A DNA stretch of 64,000 nucleotides, from the NCBI GenBank assembly GCA_047947135.1, contig CP170457.1:1736001-1800000 (forward strand), read 5' to 3'. Shown here in pieces: positions 54,167-63,084 of this stretch. This DNA is from Planctobacterium sp047947135. Lineage in GTDB: Bacteria > Pseudomonadota > Gammaproteobacteria > Enterobacterales > Alteromonadaceae. The notes beneath the pieces were generated by a model that was given only the letters and a program-made list of their open reading frames with translations, searched no databases and was not told where the DNA came from. Within the stretch, counting starts at the first letter, position 1; each line of letters begins with the position of its first letter. Position numbers and translations under genes: made by a program.

Positions 54167-56134
54167 CTATCCTTTTACTTTAAACTTGCCAACAAGGCCA
54201 TTCAATTCAGTAGAGAGATGCATCAACTCTTTGGCATTTTCAGCCAAATCATCAGACGAGTTAGCGATACCTTTTACCGAATCACCGATACCAGTAATAT
54301 TATCGTCAATCTGTGTTGAGTTGTGATGTTGTGATTCTGCGGAGCTGGCAATTTCATCCAACCTATCGCGAATTTGTTTTACGGCATCACTGATATCTTC
54401 AAAGGATTGATTGGCATTGGCGGACTGGGTAGTGGCTTGCTCTGACTGGTCCAGACTGGTGGTCATTTTACCCGACACATAACGGGTTTTTTCCACCAGA
54501 TTATTGAGCATGGTGTCGATTTCCTCAGTGGCATCATGAGAGCGCTTGGCTAATGTGCGTACTTCATCGGCGACGACAGCAAAGCCTCTTCCTTGTTCAC
54601 CCGCACGTGCCGCCTCAATGGCCGCATTCAATGCTAAGAGGTTGGTTTGTTCGGCGATACCTCGAATAACGCTCAATATCTGGGTGATGTTGCTGCTTTC
54701 ATTTTCCAGCTCTTTCATCGCAGTAGCCGAATCACTGATAGAACGGCTGAGATTGTTCACGTCCGTCACCATCCCACCAATAATACGCGTACCTTCCCGG
54801 GCCGAGGTTTCGGCGTTAGACACCATTTCCAGTGTTGACGAGCAGTTAGAAGCCACCTGCTGGGCTGTATCTGCCATGATCGATGTGGATTGCCCCGAAG
54901 ATTCGATTGCGCTTTCCTGTTCATGGCTGGCGTGCTTAATATCATCGACCACCAAGCCAATCTGTTTCGACTTTTCTGCCAGTAATTGACTATCGTTTTT
55001 AATGTCTAAGACCAGATTATGGATGGAATTCAGGAACTGATTGAACCAATTGGCCAACTGCCCGGTTTCATCATTGGTGATAACCGGGAGGCGTTGTGTT
55101 AAGTCCCCTTTGCCATCTGCAATATCTTTTAAGCCTCTGGATACTACATTGATAGGTTCAATCAGGCGCTGTGCCATCCAAATACCCAGAGCGACAAACC
55201 CACCCACCATGATAACGGCGATAATGATAATCATCATGCTCATAGAATAGGCTGGTGCGACAATCTCAGCAGTATCAATAATGCCGACAAAGTGCCATTT
55301 CAATTCTTCGGAATAATACGTCGTAACATCAACATCCGTTCCCAGATGTTCTGTGGAAAAATTGGAAACTGACGTGCTGCGCAGGCGTTTTTTCAATTCT
55401 TGAAACAAAGGAGAACGAACTTCTTCTACTTTCTTAAAGTTGTTTGATTTGGTTTTGGCATCAGCCAGCACTGTACCTTGTTCATCTACCAACACCAGGT
55501 AACCCGACTCTCCCAGTTTGATAGCCTGCAGAATATCCGTCAGAGTAGACAGCGATACATCCATCGACTGCACTCCTTTGAATTGTCCATAGGCATCACT
55601 AATAGGGTACATAACCGACACCATCGGCCCCCCCGTGACACCCTGATAAGCATCGGTAATGCCAGCCACACCAGGGTTATTCATGCCTTGCTGATACCAG
55701 GGACGTTTGCGTGGGTCATAGCCACCAATTTCTTCGGCGGGGTATTGAATAAAGCCACCAGACGGTGTTCCCAAATATACGTATAGCAATTCCTCATGGG
55801 TCGCGCCGAAACGGGTGTAAAGATCGTAAATCTCCGCTTCTCCCGCACTGGCGTTAGCAGGATCCATCATCCGCTGTTCACCCATGTAGGTTGAGACATC
55901 ATTAGGCACATTCTGCACCAGAGGACTTCCCGCTAAATACTTAACGTTATTTTTTACCTGGTCAAAAAATAGCTGAAAGCCATTGTCAATTTGGCGAATT
56001 TCGTTTTGTGTAGAGGTGATGAATTTTTCGTGCGATTGGCTTATGGCTTTGGATATGCTCACAGCGGCAATGATGATGGTAGGTAGCATCACCGATATTG
56101 CTAATGCCAATATGAGCTTGTGTTGCATTTTCAT
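54167..56134 (-). CDS. Methyl-accepting chemotaxis protein with dCache sensor
   Basis: 655 residues. An N-terminal membrane helix (about 7-28) is followed by a roughly 250-residue periplasmic dCache domain (GGYDPRKRPWYQQGMNNPGVAGITDAYQGVTGGPMVSVMYPI). After the second helix (about 285-310) come HAMP (RLIEPINVVSRGLKDIADGKGDLTQRLP) and the signalling domain with EQTNLLALNAAIEAARAGEQ. Cache domains of this layout bind amino acids, organic acids or purines. Being 6 bases upstream of a nucleoside hydrolase gene suggests a purine or nucleoside ligand, which is an inference. Confidence 0.94.
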   Translation of the reverse strand: MKMQHKLILALAISVMLPTIIIAAVSISKAISQSHEKFITSTQNEIRQIDNGFQLFFDQVKNNVKYLAGSPLVQNVPNDVSTYMGEQRMMDPANASAGEAEIYDLYTRFGATHEELLYVYLGTPSGGFIQYPAEEIGGYDPRKRPWYQQGMNNPGVAGITDAYQGVTGGPMVSVMYPISDAYGQFKGVQSMDVSLSTLTDILQAIKLGESGYLVLVDEQGTVLADAKTKSNNFKKVEEVRSPLFQELKKRLRSTSVSNFSTEHLGTDVDVTTYYSEELKWHFVGIIDTAEIVAPAYSMSMMIIIIAVIMVGGFVALGIWMAQRLIEPINVVSRGLKDIADGKGDLTQRLPVITNDETGQLANWFNQFLNSIHNLVLDIKNDSQLLAEKSKQIGLVVDDIKHASHEQESAIESSGQSTSIMADTAQQVASNCSSTLEMVSNAETSAREGTRIIGGMVTDVNNLSRSISDSATAMKELENESSNITQILSVIRGIAEQTNLLALNAAIEAARAGEQGRGFAVVADEVRTLAKRSHDATEEIDTMLNNLVEKTRYVSGKMTTSLDQSEQATTQSANANQSFEDISDAVKQIRDRLDEIASSAESQHHNSTQIDDNITGIGDSVKGIANSSDDLAENAKELMHLSTELNGLVGKFKVKG

Positions 56135-56383
56135 AGGCGTACGTCGTTCTTCTGATTATTATATCGAATGCACATCCGTGCAATTTTGCATCAACTCTAC
56201 ATCATTGCGACTTCGATATTAAGTATTAGTTAACGCAATTATAGTGCATGTGTTCGTAGCTTCCTTCCATATCGGCAATTTTCTGAGCAACTGAACGTTA
56301 ATTATCAGAAATGTCTGTGTGGCGATGACATTCTGTTCCCGAGGCAGTAAGCTTATCCGTTAGATTCATTTCGGAATGATTTT

Positions 56384-57505
56384 ATGACCCAGGTAGTGAT
56401 TAGCGGCTCAGGTTTATGGACGCCAGAAAATACGATTTCCAACGCAGAGTTGGTAGAGAGTTTTAATAAATACGCTGAAAAATTTAATCAGCAGCATGCG
56501 CAGGAAATTGAGGCTGGTACAAGAGAAGCTATGCCGTATTCCAACGCCGAATTTATAAAAAAGGCATCTGGAATTTCCAGTCGCTACGTCTATGAAAAAG
56601 ACGGTATCCTGGATCCTGAAAGAATGTATCCAGATATCCCTGAGCGCGGTGAAAATGAGCTGTCTAATCAGGCGGAAATCGCAGTTAAAGCCGCCAAAGA
56701 TGCGATTGCTAATGCCAATCAAAGTGTGGAAAATATTGATGCCGTCATCGTCTCCTGTGCCTACACTCAGCGAGCTTACCCCGCGATTGCTATTGAAGTT
56801 CAGGAACAACTGGGCATCGAAGGCTTCGGTTTTGACATGTTGGTGGCATGCTCTGCCGGAACGTTTGCTCTGCACCGTGCCTATGAAATGGTGAAAGCAG
56901 GAACCGCCCGTTCGGTTCTGGTCATCAATCCTGAACTTGCTACTCCACAGTTGAATTTCAGGGATCGTGATAGTCATTTTATTTTCGGCGACGTGGCGAC
57001 AGCTATGCTGGTTGAGGCTGATGATCACAGCCGCTCCAGCAGCAAGTTTGAAATCCTCAGTACACAAGCCAAAACCAAGTACAGCTCAAATATTCGTTCC
57101 AACTTTGGCTATATGAGTCGGGCCAATGGCGTGGATCCGTTCGGCAATGACAAACTATTTCATCAGGAAGGCCGCAAAGTCTTTAAAGAAGTATGCCCCA
57201 TGGCCGCGGCGCATATTGTCGCCCATATGGCAAAGCATCAACTCGAGGCATCTGATGTGAAACGTTGGTGGCTACATCAGGCAAATATCAACATGAACCT
57301 TTTGATTGCCAAGAAAATTTTGGGCCGGGAAGCGACAGAAGAAGAGGCGCCGATTGTATTGGACAGATATGCCAATACCGCATCCGCCGGTTCGCTTATC
57401 GCCTTTCATTTACACAATCAGGATTTACAATCAGGTGACTATGGCGTGCTTTGCTCGTTTGGCGCAGGGTATTCTATTGGCAGTCTGATGATTAGAAAGT
57501 GCTAG
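56384..57505 (+). CDS. Beta-ketoacyl-ACP synthase III-type (FabH-like)
   Basis: 373 residues, longer than FabH (about 320), with an insertion near residues 30-90. The thiolase-fold catalytic residues are Cys in DMLVACSAGTFAL, His in WWLHQANINMNLL, and Asn in RYANTASAGSLIAFHL. It condenses an acyl-CoA or acyl-ACP with malonyl-ACP. The size and insertion match a branch of the family common in Vibrio and Alteromonas, not the housekeeping FabH. It is a stand-alone gene, so a specialised fatty acid or polyketide-like product is possible but unknown. Confidence 0.88.
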   Translation: MTQVVISGSGLWTPENTISNAELVESFNKYAEKFNQQHAQEIEAGTREAMPYSNAEFIKKASGISSRYVYEKDGILDPERMYPDIPERGENELSNQAEIAVKAAKDAIANANQSVENIDAVIVSCAYTQRAYPAIAIEVQEQLGIEGFGFDMLVACSAGTFALHRAYEMVKAGTARSVLVINPELATPQLNFRDRDSHFIFGDVATAMLVEADDHSRSSSKFEILSTQAKTKYSSNIRSNFGYMSRANGVDPFGNDKLFHQEGRKVFKEVCPMAAAHIVAHMAKHQLEASDVKRWWLHQANINMNLLIAKKILGREATEEEAPIVLDRYANTASAGSLIAFHLHNQDLQSGDYGVLCSFGAGYSIGSLMIRKC

Positions 57506-57512
57506 AGCATCA

Positions 57513-57530
57513 TACAGTTTGAAAACTGTA
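57513..57530. promoter_or_regulatory. Perfect 18-bp palindromic site
   Basis: TACAGTTT-GA-AAACTGTA (57513-57530) lies just after the FabH-like stop and 70 bases before the next small gene. It could be an operator or a weak stem-loop terminator; no T-run follows. Confidence 0.4.
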
Positions 57531-57600
57531 CCATAGGACAGTATCAGGGCCAGTCTTCGCAAGGTAAACTGACGCCATAAATGGAATTAGGAGATAAGAC

Positions 57601-57792
57601 ATGGAAAGTCTTGTTCTGCTGGTGAGCCGTAGCGTGCTCAGTTTGTTGTTAGTGATAATTGTGACATGGTGTTTCTCCAGCTTTTTGTTATACGGCATCA
57701 CGTATCAGTTATGTGCCTGGATTACCGCGCTGGTGAGTGGTATTTATGTGTTATTGCTGACCTTTGTTGAAGAACCGCCGCAGGTCAGCTGA
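57601..57792 (+). CDS. Small two-helix membrane protein, unknown
   Basis: 63 residues. TAGGAGATAAGAC before the ATG is a strong ribosome site. The protein is almost all hydrophobic: helices at about 4-29 (VLLVSRSVLSLLLVIIVTWCF) and 33-55 (YQLCAWITALVSGIYVLLLTF), then a short acidic tail (VEEPPQVS). I know no family. It is convergent with argR, whose end is 20 bases away. A function in the inner membrane is likely but unspecified. Confidence 0.6.
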   Translation: MESLVLLVSRSVLSLLLVIIVTWCFSSFLLYGITYQLCAWITALVSGIYVLLLTFVEEPPQVS

Positions 57793-57811
57793 AGTTAATT
57801 GTTTATTGCTA

Positions 57812-58297
57812 TCAGACGGTCTCAAACAAGTCTTCGACTTTTTGGGTAATCTGGTTAATGCGCTCAATCGAAGCAGGAGCAATGAAAATAGTATCATCGC
57901 CGGCTATGGTGCCTAAAACACCATCGGATTTGCTTAAAGAGTCCAATAGTCTGGCAATCAGCTGTGCTGCACCTGGCGTTGTTCGAATAATGATCATCAC
58001 CCCGTTGTTGGTGACATCTAAAACCAGCTGTTTTAGCGGGCTTTTAGCGGTGGGCATGCCAAGCTCAGGCGGCATACAGTAGACCATATCCCCTTTCGCA
58101 TTTCTGGCACGTACCGCACCAAACTTGCTGAGCATTCGTGATACTTTGGACTGACTTATGTTGGCAAAACCCAGGTCTTTTAAGGCATCAACAATTTCAC
58201 CCTGAGAGCCATAAGACTCAGCATTTAAAATTTCTTTAAACGCTTTTAATTCTTCTTCTTGTTTTGTTGACACGCAAATACCTGTTATTTCGTCCAT
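57812..58297 (-). CDS. argR: Arginine repressor
   Basis: 161 residues from the ATG at 58297; a longer frame reaches 58336 but would exceed the usual ArgR size. The DNA-binding domain (FKEILNAESYGSQGEIVDALKDLGFANISQSKVSRMLSKFG) is followed by the arginine-binding C-terminal domain (IIRTTPGAAQLIARLLDSL, GTIAGDDTIFIAP with the ligand Asp pair). As a hexamer it represses arginine synthesis in response to arginine. It is divergent from mdh, a conserved order in these bacteria. The MITE lies between the two genes. Confidence 0.94.
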   Translation of the reverse strand: MDEITGICVSTKQEEELKAFKEILNAESYGSQGEIVDALKDLGFANISQSKVSRMLSKFGAVRARNAKGDMVYCMPPELGMPTAKSPLKQLVLDVTNNGVMIIIRTTPGAAQLIARLLDSLSKSDGVLGTIAGDDTIFIAPASIERINQITQKVEDLFETV

Positions 58298-58444
58298 CGA
58301 GTCGCAATATTCTGCCCTATAGTCGAAAAAAAGCAAATATTGGTGTGACTCATCCGATTGGCGCTAAATGAACTTGAAAATTAAAAAAAAGCCCACACAA
58401 TTTTGCCCATACAGGTTCAAAAAGCTAATATAGGCTAAGCAACT

Positions 58445-58756
58445 AGGGCGTGCTTATCTTTGCTGTATGAAATTTGTTCTAAATAAATGCGTTTTGATCA
58501 AAGAATGAGCTTGCAGACCTAGAGGACTCGGTTTTGTCTCCCGAGTCACTCTACTTCCTGCATCCTTGCAGTCGTAAGTCAATCGCTCATGATGCAGAGC
58601 AAAACGCTTTTATGACGAACCCGGAGGGCAGCGCCTGTAAGCCATTTCTGCTGCTTTGGCGCCTTTTTATGTAGACCCACTACATTACAAAGTCTCCGCA
58701 TTGTATAAATGGCTTACAGGCGCTGCAAAATTATACAGCAAAGATAAACACGCCCT
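58445..58756. repeat. MITE-like element, 312 bp, with 24-bp terminal inverted repeats
   Basis: The ends at 58445-58468 and 58733-58756 are inverted copies (one mismatch) of a 24-base sequence beginning AGGGCGTG and ending CTTTGCTGTAT. Inside are further perfect inverted repeats: 19 bp at 58629-58647 with 58707-58725 (CAGCGCCTGTAAGCCATTT), GCGTTTTG/CAAAACGC (58489-58496 and 58600-58607), and GACTCGG/CCGAGTC (58525-58531 and 58541-58547). No open frame is present. It differs in sequence from the first MITE, so it is a separate family. It separates the argR and mdh promoters and could carry promoter or terminator signals. Confidence 0.85.
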
Positions 58757-58813
58757 GGTCTTTCTTGCGAGAGTTGTATTCCCGCAACAACACGCACTTC
58801 ATAGGAGAATAAA

Positions 58814-59749
58814 ATGAAAGTAGCAGTTTTGGGCGCTGCAGGCGGCATCGGCCAGGCGTTATCCCTTTTGCTTAAGACACAACTTCCAGCTGGTTCTGAG
58901 TTGTCTTTGTACGACGTAGCACCTGTTGTCCCTGGTGTTGCAGTAGATTTAAGCCACATTCCTACTGATGTAAAGGTTAAAGGTTTTGGTAAAGATGATT
59001 TGGCTGATGCATTAACAGGTTGTGACATTGTGTTGATCCCTGCTGGTGTACCAAGAAAGCCGGGTATGGATCGTTCAGATTTATTCAACATCAATGCAGG
59101 TATCGTGAAATCACTCGTTGAAGGGATTGCAGATAATTGCCCTGAAGCATGTGTTGGCATTATTACTAATCCTGTGAATACAACCGTAGCTATTGCCGCT
59201 GAGACGCTGAAAGCAAAAGGTGTCTACAACAAAAACAAACTGTTTGGTGTCACCACTCTTGATGTCATCCGAGCTGAAACTTTTGTTGCCGAATTAAAAG
59301 GCCTGTCAACATCTGCAGTTCACGTGCCAGTCATCGGCGGTCACTCTGGTACCACTATCCTGCCGTTGCTTTCACAAGTTGACGGTGTTGAGTTTAGTGA
59401 TGAAGAGGTTGCCAGTTTAACTACGCGTATTCAGAATGCGGGTACAGAAGTGGTAGAGGCTAAAGCGGGTGGCGGTTCGGCAACCTTGTCAATGGGGCAG
59501 GCGGCGGCGCGCTTCTGTCTGTCTTTGGTTGATGCCATGAAAGGTCAAAACGTTGTTGAATACACCTATGTTGAGACCAACAGCGATGATGCGAAGTTCT
59601 TCTCTCATCCCGTTCGCTTAGGACCAAATGGTGTTGAAGAGATATTATCATACGGTGAACTGAGCGATTTCGAGAAAAAAGCGAAAGACGACATGCTCGA
59701 AGGCCTTCGCCACGATATTAAAATCGGTGAAGACTTCGTTAATGGCTAA
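58814..59749 (+). CDS. mdh: Malate dehydrogenase, NAD-dependent
   Basis: 311 residues. The dinucleotide site is GAAGGIGQALSLLL (about 7-20). The substrate-binding Arg pair is in VPRKPGMDRSDL and ITNPVNTTV, and the catalytic His is in VIGGHSGTTILPLL. It interconverts malate and oxaloacetate in the TCA cycle. It follows TAGGAGAATAAA as ribosome site and ends in a strong terminator. Length and motifs match the E. coli-type mitochondrial-like MDH. Confidence 0.97.
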   Translation: MKVAVLGAAGGIGQALSLLLKTQLPAGSELSLYDVAPVVPGVAVDLSHIPTDVKVKGFGKDDLADALTGCDIVLIPAGVPRKPGMDRSDLFNINAGIVKSLVEGIADNCPEACVGIITNPVNTTVAIAAETLKAKGVYNKNKLFGVTTLDVIRAETFVAELKGLSTSAVHVPVIGGHSGTTILPLLSQVDGVEFSDEEVASLTTRIQNAGTEVVEAKAGGGSATLSMGQAAARFCLSLVDAMKGQNVVEYTYVETNSDDAKFFSHPVRLGPNGVEEILSYGELSDFEKKAKDDMLEGLRHDIKIGEDFVNG

Positions 59750-59770
59750 TTAGTCTAAAATGATAATAAA

Positions 59771-59797
59771 AAACCGGCTCCGGCCGGTTTTTTTGTA
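59771..59797 (+). terminator. Intrinsic terminator after mdh
   Basis: AAACCGGC (59771-59778) and GCCGGTTT (59783-59790) form a perfect 8-bp stem with a TCCG loop, followed by a run of T, 22 bases after the stop codon. Confidence 0.92.
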
Positions 59798-59877
59798 TGA
59801 GTTTTACTTGCTTATTGCTAATATTTCGGGATAAAAATTTAATCTAAACTCTCAACAGAATTAACAGGGATTGTTTT

Positions 59878-60780
59878 ATGAAACTACTTCACCTTTTTAT
59901 ATGTACATGGCTGATTAGCTTTGCAATTGAAGCGGAGCAAGTCCAGCCTGACCCACAACAAAATACTTCGAACAAACAGCAACTTATTCAGGAGTTGTTT
60001 TCCATAACCGGATTAAATGAATCTTTTTCAAAGATTAGAGAAGTGCAATCAGCCGGGTTACGTGCGAGATTTAAAGACGCTCTACAAGCAGAAGAATACA
60101 AAACTGTCGTTGAGCAAGAGTTTAGCGAGTTCCAGTCTCTTGTTGAACAGAGATTCAGTGATGAGTTCTTATTTGGCATCATTGCTAAGATTTACGCTGA
60201 CAACTATTCGTCACAGGAACTGTCTGAGTTAATCGTATTTTTCAGAACCGAATTGGGCAGGAAATGGTTGTCAGTTGAAAAAGATAACGGCCGAGAATTA
60301 TTCGAAGCTATTAGCCCCAAGAGGGACGAAATCAGAGAGATTCAAATGGAATTCAGGCAAGATATTGCCTTTAAGCTGAAACAAGCTGGATATAAGCGGA
60401 ATATATACGGTGATGGCATGACACCAATGCAGGCTATTGAGTATTCTGAGATATACGCAAAGACGGGCTATGAAGGCACTTTTGGATTTAACGTTAAACG
60501 GGCCAACTTGTACCCAGAAGATAATATCCTGTATTTAAATTCAGAGAAAGACTACAGAGACAGACGCAATATTACGGTTAAATTCCATCCAGACATACTA
60601 CCAGAGCTACGAACCAAGTTTGGTTATGATGTTGAAGAATTTTTCGTTGGAAAAGATATTCTGGTGCAAGGTATAGCCAAGCGTATTCCGATTAAAATTA
60701 AGTTAATCAACGACAAAACAGCCAATTATTATCAAACCCATATAAAGGTGACAGATATTAATCAGCTGGTGGTGAAATAA
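59878..60780 (+). CDS. Exported protein with DUF2059-like helical domain
   Basis: 300 residues; the signal peptide ends near IEAEQ. The middle (about 90-150) has FLFGIIAKIYADNYSSQELSELIVFFRTELGRKWL, which resembles the DUF2059 pattern of periplasmic proteins. The C-terminal part (about 175-300) is mixed alpha/beta with LVVK at the end and is not recognised. No operon partner: a terminator lies upstream and a convergent gene downstream. Function unknown. Confidence 0.65.
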   Translation: MKLLHLFICTWLISFAIEAEQVQPDPQQNTSNKQQLIQELFSITGLNESFSKIREVQSAGLRARFKDALQAEEYKTVVEQEFSEFQSLVEQRFSDEFLFGIIAKIYADNYSSQELSELIVFFRTELGRKWLSVEKDNGRELFEAISPKRDEIREIQMEFRQDIAFKLKQAGYKRNIYGDGMTPMQAIEYSEIYAKTGYEGTFGFNVKRANLYPEDNILYLNSEKDYRDRRNITVKFHPDILPELRTKFGYDVEEFFVGKDILVQGIAKRIPIKIKLINDKTANYYQTHIKVTDINQLVVK

Positions 60781-60790
60781 TAATCGCCGT

Positions 60791-61399
60791 CTATTTGAGT
60801 ATGGGGTGAATTTGCCCCTTACTTCCATGCACCAGGCGTTGTTGTAGCTGTTCGATGTTGTCAATCGGGCAGGATAATGTGATGTCTATTTTGTTGCGGT
60901 AGTGTCTTTCTTTGACGTCCACCTGCAAACTTTGGCAGGTGTTTTCGAATAAGTTCTGCCACTCAAACGGAACCTCAAACTTAAGTGTCTCGGTTAGTAC
61001 TTTATGTTTAGTGGCGAGTTGCTTCAGTGCCTGATTGACGCCGCCCCCATAGGCTTTTACTAATCCCCCAGTACCTAGCTTAGTCCCCCCAAAGTAACGC
61101 GCCGTCACCGCTACAATTTCACCGATATTGCTACCACTTAGTTGCGCCAGCATGGGTTTTCCAGCCGTGCCAGAGGGCTCTCCATCATCGCTGCATCCGA
61201 AAAAGTTTGAGTCTCCCGGAGCTCCGGCGGCAAATGCCCAGCAATTGTGGCGAGCATCAGCATGCTTTTCTTTAATCTGATTCACGAATGCTCTTGCGGC
61301 GTCCATATTCTCACAATGTGCAAGATAGGTAACAAATCGCGAGCTTTTAATCGATTCTTCAAAGACGGTATTTTCAGCAGGAATTAGGTAGGAAGACAT
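60791..61399 (-). CDS. yigZ: YigZ/IMPACT family protein
   Basis: 202 residues. The UPF0029/IMPACT N-terminal domain contains the signature FGCSDDGEPSGTAGKPMLAQL and ITARYFGGTKLGTGGLVKAYGG-like residues (VTARYFGGTKLGTGGL), followed by a DUF1949 ferredoxin-like domain. The family may affect translation regulation, as IMPACT does in eukaryotes; the bacterial role is not settled. It ends near the DUF2059-like gene and starts near the tRNA-Leu. Confidence 0.92.
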   Translation of the reverse strand: MSSYLIPAENTVFEESIKSSRFVTYLAHCENMDAARAFVNQIKEKHADARHNCWAFAAGAPGDSNFFGCSDDGEPSGTAGKPMLAQLSGSNIGEIVAVTARYFGGTKLGTGGLVKAYGGGVNQALKQLATKHKVLTETLKFEVPFEWQNLFENTCQSLQVDVKERHYRNKIDITLSCPIDNIEQLQQRLVHGSKGQIHPILK

Positions 61400-61536
61400 T
61401 TTGATTGGAAATTAAACGATTTAAACGGGAACACAATTTTAATCCAGATAATAGCAGAAATTTTATTGACAAATCTCTGAAAATGTCGAAACTATGCGTC
61501 CTCGTTTTTCAGGTTCTCGTTAATGAAAAACGACAT

Positions 61537-61623
61537 GCCCAGGTGGTGAAATTGGTAGACACGCTAGCTTCAGGTGCTAGTGGCCGCAAGGCCGTGGCGG
61601 TTCAAGTCCGCCCCTGGGCACCA
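61537..61623 (+). tRNA. tRNA-Leu (anticodon CAG)
   Basis: The 87-base gene folds as a class II tRNA with a long variable arm. Acceptor GCCCAGG pairs with CCTGGGC, with CCA encoded at 61621-61623. The anticodon loop TTCAGGT between CTAGC and GCTAG gives CAG, which reads CUG leucine codons. The T-arm is GGCGG-TTCAAGT-CCGCC. Its 3' end is the probable attachment site for the neighbouring integrase. Confidence 0.95.
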
Positions 61624-61746
61624 TTTCCATGTTTTAGGACGTTTCATAAAGTCCAGTAATCCTCTCAAAGTTCAATAAAATAGCGCGATTCAGCGTTGAT
61701 GCTGTTTGCTGACGTCTTGCACTATCCAGAATTTATAGTAACTTAT

Positions 61747-61787
61747 TTAGTAACGCTAATTTAAACCAAGCGTCGAGGCGTTACTAA
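61747..61787. promoter_or_regulatory. Inverted repeat upstream of the integrase gene (possible operator)
   Basis: TTAGTAACGC (61747-61756) and GCGTTACTAA (61778-61787) are perfect 10-bp inverted copies that end one base before the integrase ATG. Part of the motif (AGTAAC) also occurs in the bases just before (AGTAAC at 61737-61742). This could be an autoregulatory operator or a core recombination site. Confidence 0.5.
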
Positions 61788-61788
61788 A

Positions 61789-63033
61789 ATGGCCAGAACG
61801 ACCACCCCACTTAATGCTACTCAGATCGAGAAAGCTAAGCCGCGCAGCAAAGAATATAATCTTGCTGATGGCCAGGGGCTAATGCTAAGAATTAAGCCCA
61901 ACGGTTCAAAAGCCTGGTACTTCAACTACTACCATCCTCACACCAAGAAGCGAAAATCAATCAGTTTTGGCCTGTACCCTGAATTAACCCTGGCATTGGC
62001 CAGAAACCAAAGGGACAAGGCCAGAGCATTAGTACAGGCTGGTATTGACCCGCAGGAACAGCGTGAAAAGGACAGGCTATGCAATCAGGAAAAAGCCAAC
62101 AACACGTTTAAATTGATTGCTGAGAAATGGATGGCTCTTCATGCTCAAAAAGTATCAGAAGGAACAATGCAAAATATCGAGCGTTATTTTGAGAAAGATG
62201 TGTTCCCAATCATTGGTCGTTATCCGATAGGCCAGATCACGGCACCTAAAGCAACGGAAGTGCTCAAAGCTATAATTGACCGGAGTAGTCTGGAAATTGC
62301 GCGAAAAGTAGCAAGGCGTTTAAATAATGTGATGACCTTTGCAGTAAATACCGGCTATGTACACCACAACCCGCTGTCAGGTATCAGAGAACTAATACCC
62401 ACCAGTAAGGTCCGACACCAACCAACGCTTGCGCCTGACGAGCTTCCAGAGCTTATGCAGGCCATTCAATATAGTAACGCCAAATTGGTAACGCGTTGCC
62501 TGGTAGAGTTTCAACTTCATACAATGGTGCGTCCCATTGAGGCTGCAGAAACCGAATGGACAGAAATAGACTTTGAAAACAGAATCTGGACTATTCCAGC
62601 AGCGCGTATGAAAATGCGCAAACCCCATTCCGTGCCACTGTCAGAACCGGCTATAAAGCTTCTTGAATCACTGAAACCAATTAGCGGCCATCGCCGATAC
62701 GTTTTCCCCTCTGCCATTGACCCGAAAAAACCTGCTAACAGCCAAAGTGCAAATAAGGCGCTCAGGGATATGGGCTTTTCCGGAAGACTTGTTGCACATG
62801 GTATGCGCTCACTTGCCAGCACTACCTTAAACGAGCAAGGATTTGATGCTGATGTGATTGAAGCGGCCTTAGCGCATAAAGATGACAACGCTGTTCGTTC
62901 GGCTTATAACCGCGCCCAATATCTGGAAAGACGAAAAGTAATGATGGGTTGGTGGTCGGAACGTATAGAGCAAGCGAAGTCAGGACAGATTTACACCAGA
63001 ACTGTTAAGAATCTAAGGTTGGTGAATCAATAG
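61789..63033 (+). CDS. P4-type tyrosine recombinase (island integrase)
   Basis: 414 residues. The N-terminal DUF4102-like arm-binding domain (about 1-90; LNATQIEKAKPRSKEYNLADGQGLMLRIKPNGSKAW) is followed by a core-binding domain and the catalytic domain. The tetrad is visible: Arg in HTMVRPIEAAETEW, His-x-x-Arg in VAHGMRSLASTTL, His in ALAHKDDNAV, and Tyr in SAYNRAQYLERR. It integrates an element at the 3' end of tRNA-Leu just upstream. The integrase gene points away from the tRNA, into the island that continues to the right. Confidence 0.95.
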   Translation: MARTTTPLNATQIEKAKPRSKEYNLADGQGLMLRIKPNGSKAWYFNYYHPHTKKRKSISFGLYPELTLALARNQRDKARALVQAGIDPQEQREKDRLCNQEKANNTFKLIAEKWMALHAQKVSEGTMQNIERYFEKDVFPIIGRYPIGQITAPKATEVLKAIIDRSSLEIARKVARRLNNVMTFAVNTGYVHHNPLSGIRELIPTSKVRHQPTLAPDELPELMQAIQYSNAKLVTRCLVEFQLHTMVRPIEAAETEWTEIDFENRIWTIPAARMKMRKPHSVPLSEPAIKLLESLKPISGHRRYVFPSAIDPKKPANSQSANKALRDMGFSGRLVAHGMRSLASTTLNEQGFDADVIEAALAHKDDNAVRSAYNRAQYLERRKVMMGWWSERIEQAKSGQIYTRTVKNLRLVNQ

Positions 63034-63084
63034 AGACTGTTTTTTAACAAACAAGTTGGCAGAGCCAACAGTGAAGGTAGCTAT

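Noticed and set aside
56414..57067. 217-codon minus-strand frame inside the FabH-like gene
   Set aside because: Antisense shadow of a well-conserved enzyme; its translation is rich in Phe/Arg/Ser and shows no domain or ribosome site.
57510..57701. Minus-strand 63-codon frame overlapping the small membrane gene
   Set aside because: No ribosome site and a less plausible protein than the plus-strand frame, which has TAGGAG and two clean helices.
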